From positions 1 through 6,986 of the forward strand of contig JBCDBY010000244.1 of assembly GCA_039182715.1 (NCBI GenBank): a stretch of 6,986 nucleotides of DNA, read 5' to 3'. Below are positions 4,898-6,986 of this stretch, piece by piece; position 1 is the first letter of the stretch, and every line of letters begins with the position of its first letter. The stretch is from JBCDBY01 sp039182715. Lineage in GTDB: Bacteria > Planctomycetota > PLA2. The notes beneath the pieces are model-generated. The model saw only the letters and a program-made list of their open reading frames with translations, was not told the origin of the DNA and ran no database searches. The position numbers were made by a program, and so were the translations under genes.

Positions 4898-6753
4898 AGG
4901 TCATCGGAATTTCCCCGCTCGACAAGGACGCCACCGCCTCCGTCGTGGAGGACGGCAAGATCCTCTTCGCCGCGGGCGAGGAACGGTTCAGCCGTCAGAA
5001 GCAGCACGCCGGGTTCCCCTACGAGGCGCTTGCCAAGGGGCTCGAGACGACGGGCACCAAGCCGGAGGAGATCGAGGAGGTCGCCTATCCCTTCCTCACC
5101 TGGAAGGAGGAGGTCGACGCGATCCACGACAGCCTGCGCGAGGACGCCGACGTGCTGCACGCGCCCGACTGCGCGGCGATGCGCCGGCTGCTCGACGAGG
5201 CGGACCGCAAGATGCCGTCGCGCCCCGCGTCGGTGCACGGCCTCGGGTCGGCGGAGCAGATCCTCGAGAAGGGCAACCTGAAGAAGCTCGCGTACCGGCT
5301 CGGCGCGCTCAACACGACCGGTTCGCGCGCCGCGAGCAAGTACCTGCTCAAGAAGTGGGTCGAGGGCTCGAAGGCGGGCCACCAGCGCTGGCAGCAGGAG
5401 CTCGCCTCCGGCCTCGCGCAGTTCGGCTTGCAGGACAAGCTGCAGCGCTACGAGCACCACCTGAGCCACGCCGCCAACTCCTACCTCAACAGCGGATTCG
5501 ACCGCGCGCTCATCGTCACCATCGATGGCTACGGCACCGGCCTCGCCGGTTCCATCAGCCTCGGCGAAGGCACGCAGATCAAGCGCCTGAGCAACGTTCG
5601 CTATCCCAATTCGTTGGGCACCTTCTACGAGGAGGTGACCTCGTCGCTCGGCTACAACCCGAGCCGCCACGCCGGCAAGATCGTCGGCCTCGCCGCCTAC
5701 GGCGATCCGGAGCGCCTCGCCCCCGCGCTGCTCGAGACCTTCGAGCGGACCCCGGGCGCCTTCCGCATCCACCAGGCGCAGAACTTCCTCATCGCGCACC
5801 ACCTCGCGAGCCGCTACCCGATGATCGACGTGGCGGCCGCCTATCAGCACGTGCTGGAGATCATCGTCCAGGAGTGGGTCGGCCACTGGATCAAGCAGAC
5901 CGGCGCCGACGCGGTCGTACTCTCCGGCGGCGTGACCGCGAACGTCAAGATGAACCAGCGCATCTTCGAGGTCGACGGCGTCAAGCGCGTCTTCGTCTAC
6001 CCGAACATGGGCGACGGCGGCTGCGGCTCCGGCGTCGCGGTCATGCGCTCGATGGGCGACACGCTGCCCGGCCCGTTCGAGACCGCCTACCTCGGCCCGG
6101 AGTACTCCGAGGCCGAGATTCGCGCCGCGCTCGACGACGCCGGCCTCAAGTACGACGCCCCGGGCGACCTCGAGGCGCAGGTGGCGAAGCGCATCTTCGA
6201 CGGCGAGGTCGTCGCGCGCTTCGGCGGTCGCATGGAGTACGGCCCGCGCGCACTCGGCAACCGCTCGATCCTCTATCACGCCCGCGAGCCCGAGGTGAAC
6301 CAGTGGCTCAACAAGCGGCTCGGCCGCACGGAGTTCATGCCGTTCGCCCCGGTCACGCTCTACGAGGCGCGCGACCGCTGCTACGAGGGCATGGCGGGCG
6401 CGGAGCACACGTCGAAGTTCATGACGATCACGTTCGACTGCACGCCCTTCATGAAGGACAACTGCCCGGCCGCCGTGCACGTCGACGGCACCGCGCGCCC
6501 GCAGCTCGTCACGCGTGAGATGAACCCCGTGTACTACGGCATCGTGGACGAGTACGAGAAGCTCTCGGGCATCCCGTGCCTGATCAACACGAGCTTCAAC
6601 ATGCACGAGGAGCCGATCGTCTGCACGCCGAAGGACGCGGTGCGCGCCTTCCTCAAGGGTCACCTCGACTGCCTGGCGATCGGGCCGTACGTGGTGCCGA
6701 ATCCGGCGACACAGAAGTCGGGCGCGGAAACCGCCGAGGCGGTCGCGACTTAG
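4894..6753 (+). CDS. NodU/CmcH-family O-carbamoyltransferase
   Basis: A complete 619-residue protein, at the long end of the usual family size. These cytosolic enzymes convert carbamoyl phosphate and ATP to carbamoyl adenylate and pass the carbamoyl group to a hydroxyl of a sugar or natural product (NodU on Nod factors, CmcH on cephems, TobZ on tobramycin). Seen: an N-terminal ASKHA/Kae1-like domain (about 1-390) with MKVIGISPLDKDATASVVEDG, EERFSRQKQH at 29-38, metal-site EHHLSHA at 187-193, DGYGTG at 211-216, SGGVTANVKMNQ at 344-355 and NMGDGGCGSG at 371-380; then a C-terminal domain (about 395-605) with RMEYGPRALGNRSIL at 446-460 and NTSFNMHEEPIV at 565-576. All main motifs are intact. Together with the coupled deacetylase it suggests tailoring of one glycan. 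Its TAG stop (6751-6753) is also the outer end of an inverted repeat, so the last residues may have been altered by insertion. Acceptor unknown. Confidence 0.95.
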   Translation: MKVIGISPLDKDATASVVEDGKILFAAGEERFSRQKQHAGFPYEALAKGLETTGTKPEEIEEVAYPFLTWKEEVDAIHDSLREDADVLHAPDCAAMRRLLDEADRKMPSRPASVHGLGSAEQILEKGNLKKLAYRLGALNTTGSRAASKYLLKKWVEGSKAGHQRWQQELASGLAQFGLQDKLQRYEHHLSHAANSYLNSGFDRALIVTIDGYGTGLAGSISLGEGTQIKRLSNVRYPNSLGTFYEEVTSSLGYNPSRHAGKIVGLAAYGDPERLAPALLETFERTPGAFRIHQAQNFLIAHHLASRYPMIDVAAAYQHVLEIIVQEWVGHWIKQTGADAVVLSGGVTANVKMNQRIFEVDGVKRVFVYPNMGDGGCGSGVAVMRSMGDTLPGPFETAYLGPEYSEAEIRAALDDAGLKYDAPGDLEAQVAKRIFDGEVVARFGGRMEYGPRALGNRSILYHAREPEVNQWLNKRLGRTEFMPFAPVTLYEARDRCYEGMAGAEHTSKFMTITFDCTPFMKDNCPAAVHVDGTARPQLVTREMNPVYYGIVDEYEKLSGIPCLINTSFNMHEEPIVCTPKDAVRAFLKGHLDCLAIGPYVVPNPATQKSGAETAEAVAT

Positions 6754-6778
6754 CCTGCATCATTCATGACCGCGCGGG
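6751..6778 (+). repeat. left terminal inverted repeat
   Basis: The 28-bp arm begins with the TAG stop codon of the carbamoyltransferase and pairs with 6959-6986, 27 of 28 bases matching (G at 6772 is the mismatch). Confidence 0.85.
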
Positions 6779-6793
6779 AGCTACGGAGGGGAA

Positions 6794-6820
6794 TCGCCGC
6801 TGCATTGCCGTGCAAGGCGA
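6794..6820. repeat. internal hairpin in the MITE-like element
   Basis: TCGCC (6794-6798) and TGCA (6801-6804) pair with TGCA (6811-6814) and GGCGA (6816-6820), leaving a 6-base loop and a small internal bulge. No T-tract follows, so a standard intrinsic terminator is not supported. Secondary structure of this sort is common inside MITEs. Confidence 0.4.
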
Positions 6821-6958
6821 CGCCACGCGCTCTGGCCTTCTCGACGCGCTCTTCTGGGCGAGGACGGATCGTCGAGATCGAGGAATCCCGAGGAAGCCGT
6901 GGCAGGAGTCACGGCGACGAGGGATGACGCGGAACTCGGCGATCCGGACCGGCCAGAA

Positions 6959-6986
6959 CCCGCGGGGTCATGAATGATGCAGGCTA
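6959..6986 (-). repeat. right terminal inverted repeat
   Basis: The reverse complement of the left arm, ending exactly at the last base of the window. Whether a target-site duplication follows cannot be seen. Confidence 0.85.

Larger units (their letters stand above)
6751..6986. mobile_element. MITE-like element with 28-bp terminal inverted repeats
   Basis: The 236-bp segment is bounded by inverted repeats at 6751-6778 and 6959-6986. The outer 21 bases are perfect (core CCTGCATCATTCATGA), one base differs, and 6 more match. Between them I see no transposase fragment; the open frame that crosses the element is only a low-quality reading of another frame. The form fits a miniature inverted-repeat transposable element or internally deleted insertion sequence. 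The outermost bases are TTA-G on the left and C-TA on the right, so the boundary could be as written or one to three bases further in with a TA target duplication; the window ends too early to decide. The parental family is not identified. Confidence 0.75.

Noticed and set aside
4759..6663. 634-codon open frame on the minus strand opposite the carbamoyltransferase gene
   Set aside because: Low-complexity Arg/Val/Ala/His-rich antisense translation; the plus-strand protein has all family motifs.
6576..6977. 133-codon plus-strand frame running into the MITE-like element
   Set aside because: It is a shadow frame of the carbamoyltransferase end joined to non-coding element sequence; no transposase-like motif and no ribosome binding site.
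1..6986. CRISPR array, tRNA, rRNA, riboswitch, toxin-antitoxin or defence genes
   Set aside because: Looked for on both strands; no regularly spaced repeats, no cloverleaf or rRNA-like stretches and no motifs of such proteins were seen.

Overview
The window is high-GC bacterial DNA (roughly two thirds G+C by eye) with little space between genes. It carries five confident protein genes, one small probable gene and two short repeat structures. Gene content and style (a P. putida-like AmaB, a WalW-type deacetylase, GTG and TTG starts) suggest a proteobacterium, but no taxonomic marker is present, so this is an inference.

Left part (1-1095): the N-terminal 216 residues of a CLC-family anion transporter run leftwards and leave the window. 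About 90 bp away and divergent is a small gene for a 107-residue protein with a possible winged helix-turn-helix. A 14-bp unit repeated in tandem begins at the stop codon of this small gene.

Middle (1112-3623): a two-gene operon. An ALDH7/AmaB-type aldehyde dehydrogenase (lysine catabolism, delta1-piperideine-6-carboxylate/alpha-aminoadipate semialdehyde oxidation) overlaps by 11 bp a fold-type II PLP enzyme of the cysteine synthase/cystathionine beta-synthase family. The second gene very probably starts at a TTG preceded by AAGGA.

Right part (3624-6986): a 248-bp regulatory gap holds several inverted repeats, including a perfect 7+2+7 palindrome, and a sigma-54-like element just before the next start. 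It leads into a second two-gene operon joined by an ATGA overlap: a WalW-like NodB/CE4 polysaccharide deacetylase and a NodU/CmcH-type carbamoyltransferase. Together they look like a glycan-tailoring module (N-deacetylation plus O-carbamoylation) for a surface polysaccharide or secreted glycoconjugate; the substrate cannot be read from the sequence.

The right edge is a 236-bp element bounded by 28-bp inverted repeats (27 of 28 matching) without a convincing gene. It has the form of a MITE or a decayed insertion sequence. Its left repeat includes the carbamoyltransferase stop codon, and its right repeat ends exactly at the last base of the window.

Most interesting points: the deacetylase-carbamoyltransferase pair with its palindrome-rich, possibly sigma-54-dependent control region; the MITE-like element that supplies a stop codon; a CLC protein that keeps the gating glutamate but has Val at the usual proton glutamate and a changed selectivity motif; and the coupling of a lysine-catabolic dehydrogenase to an atypical cysteine-synthase-like enzyme.
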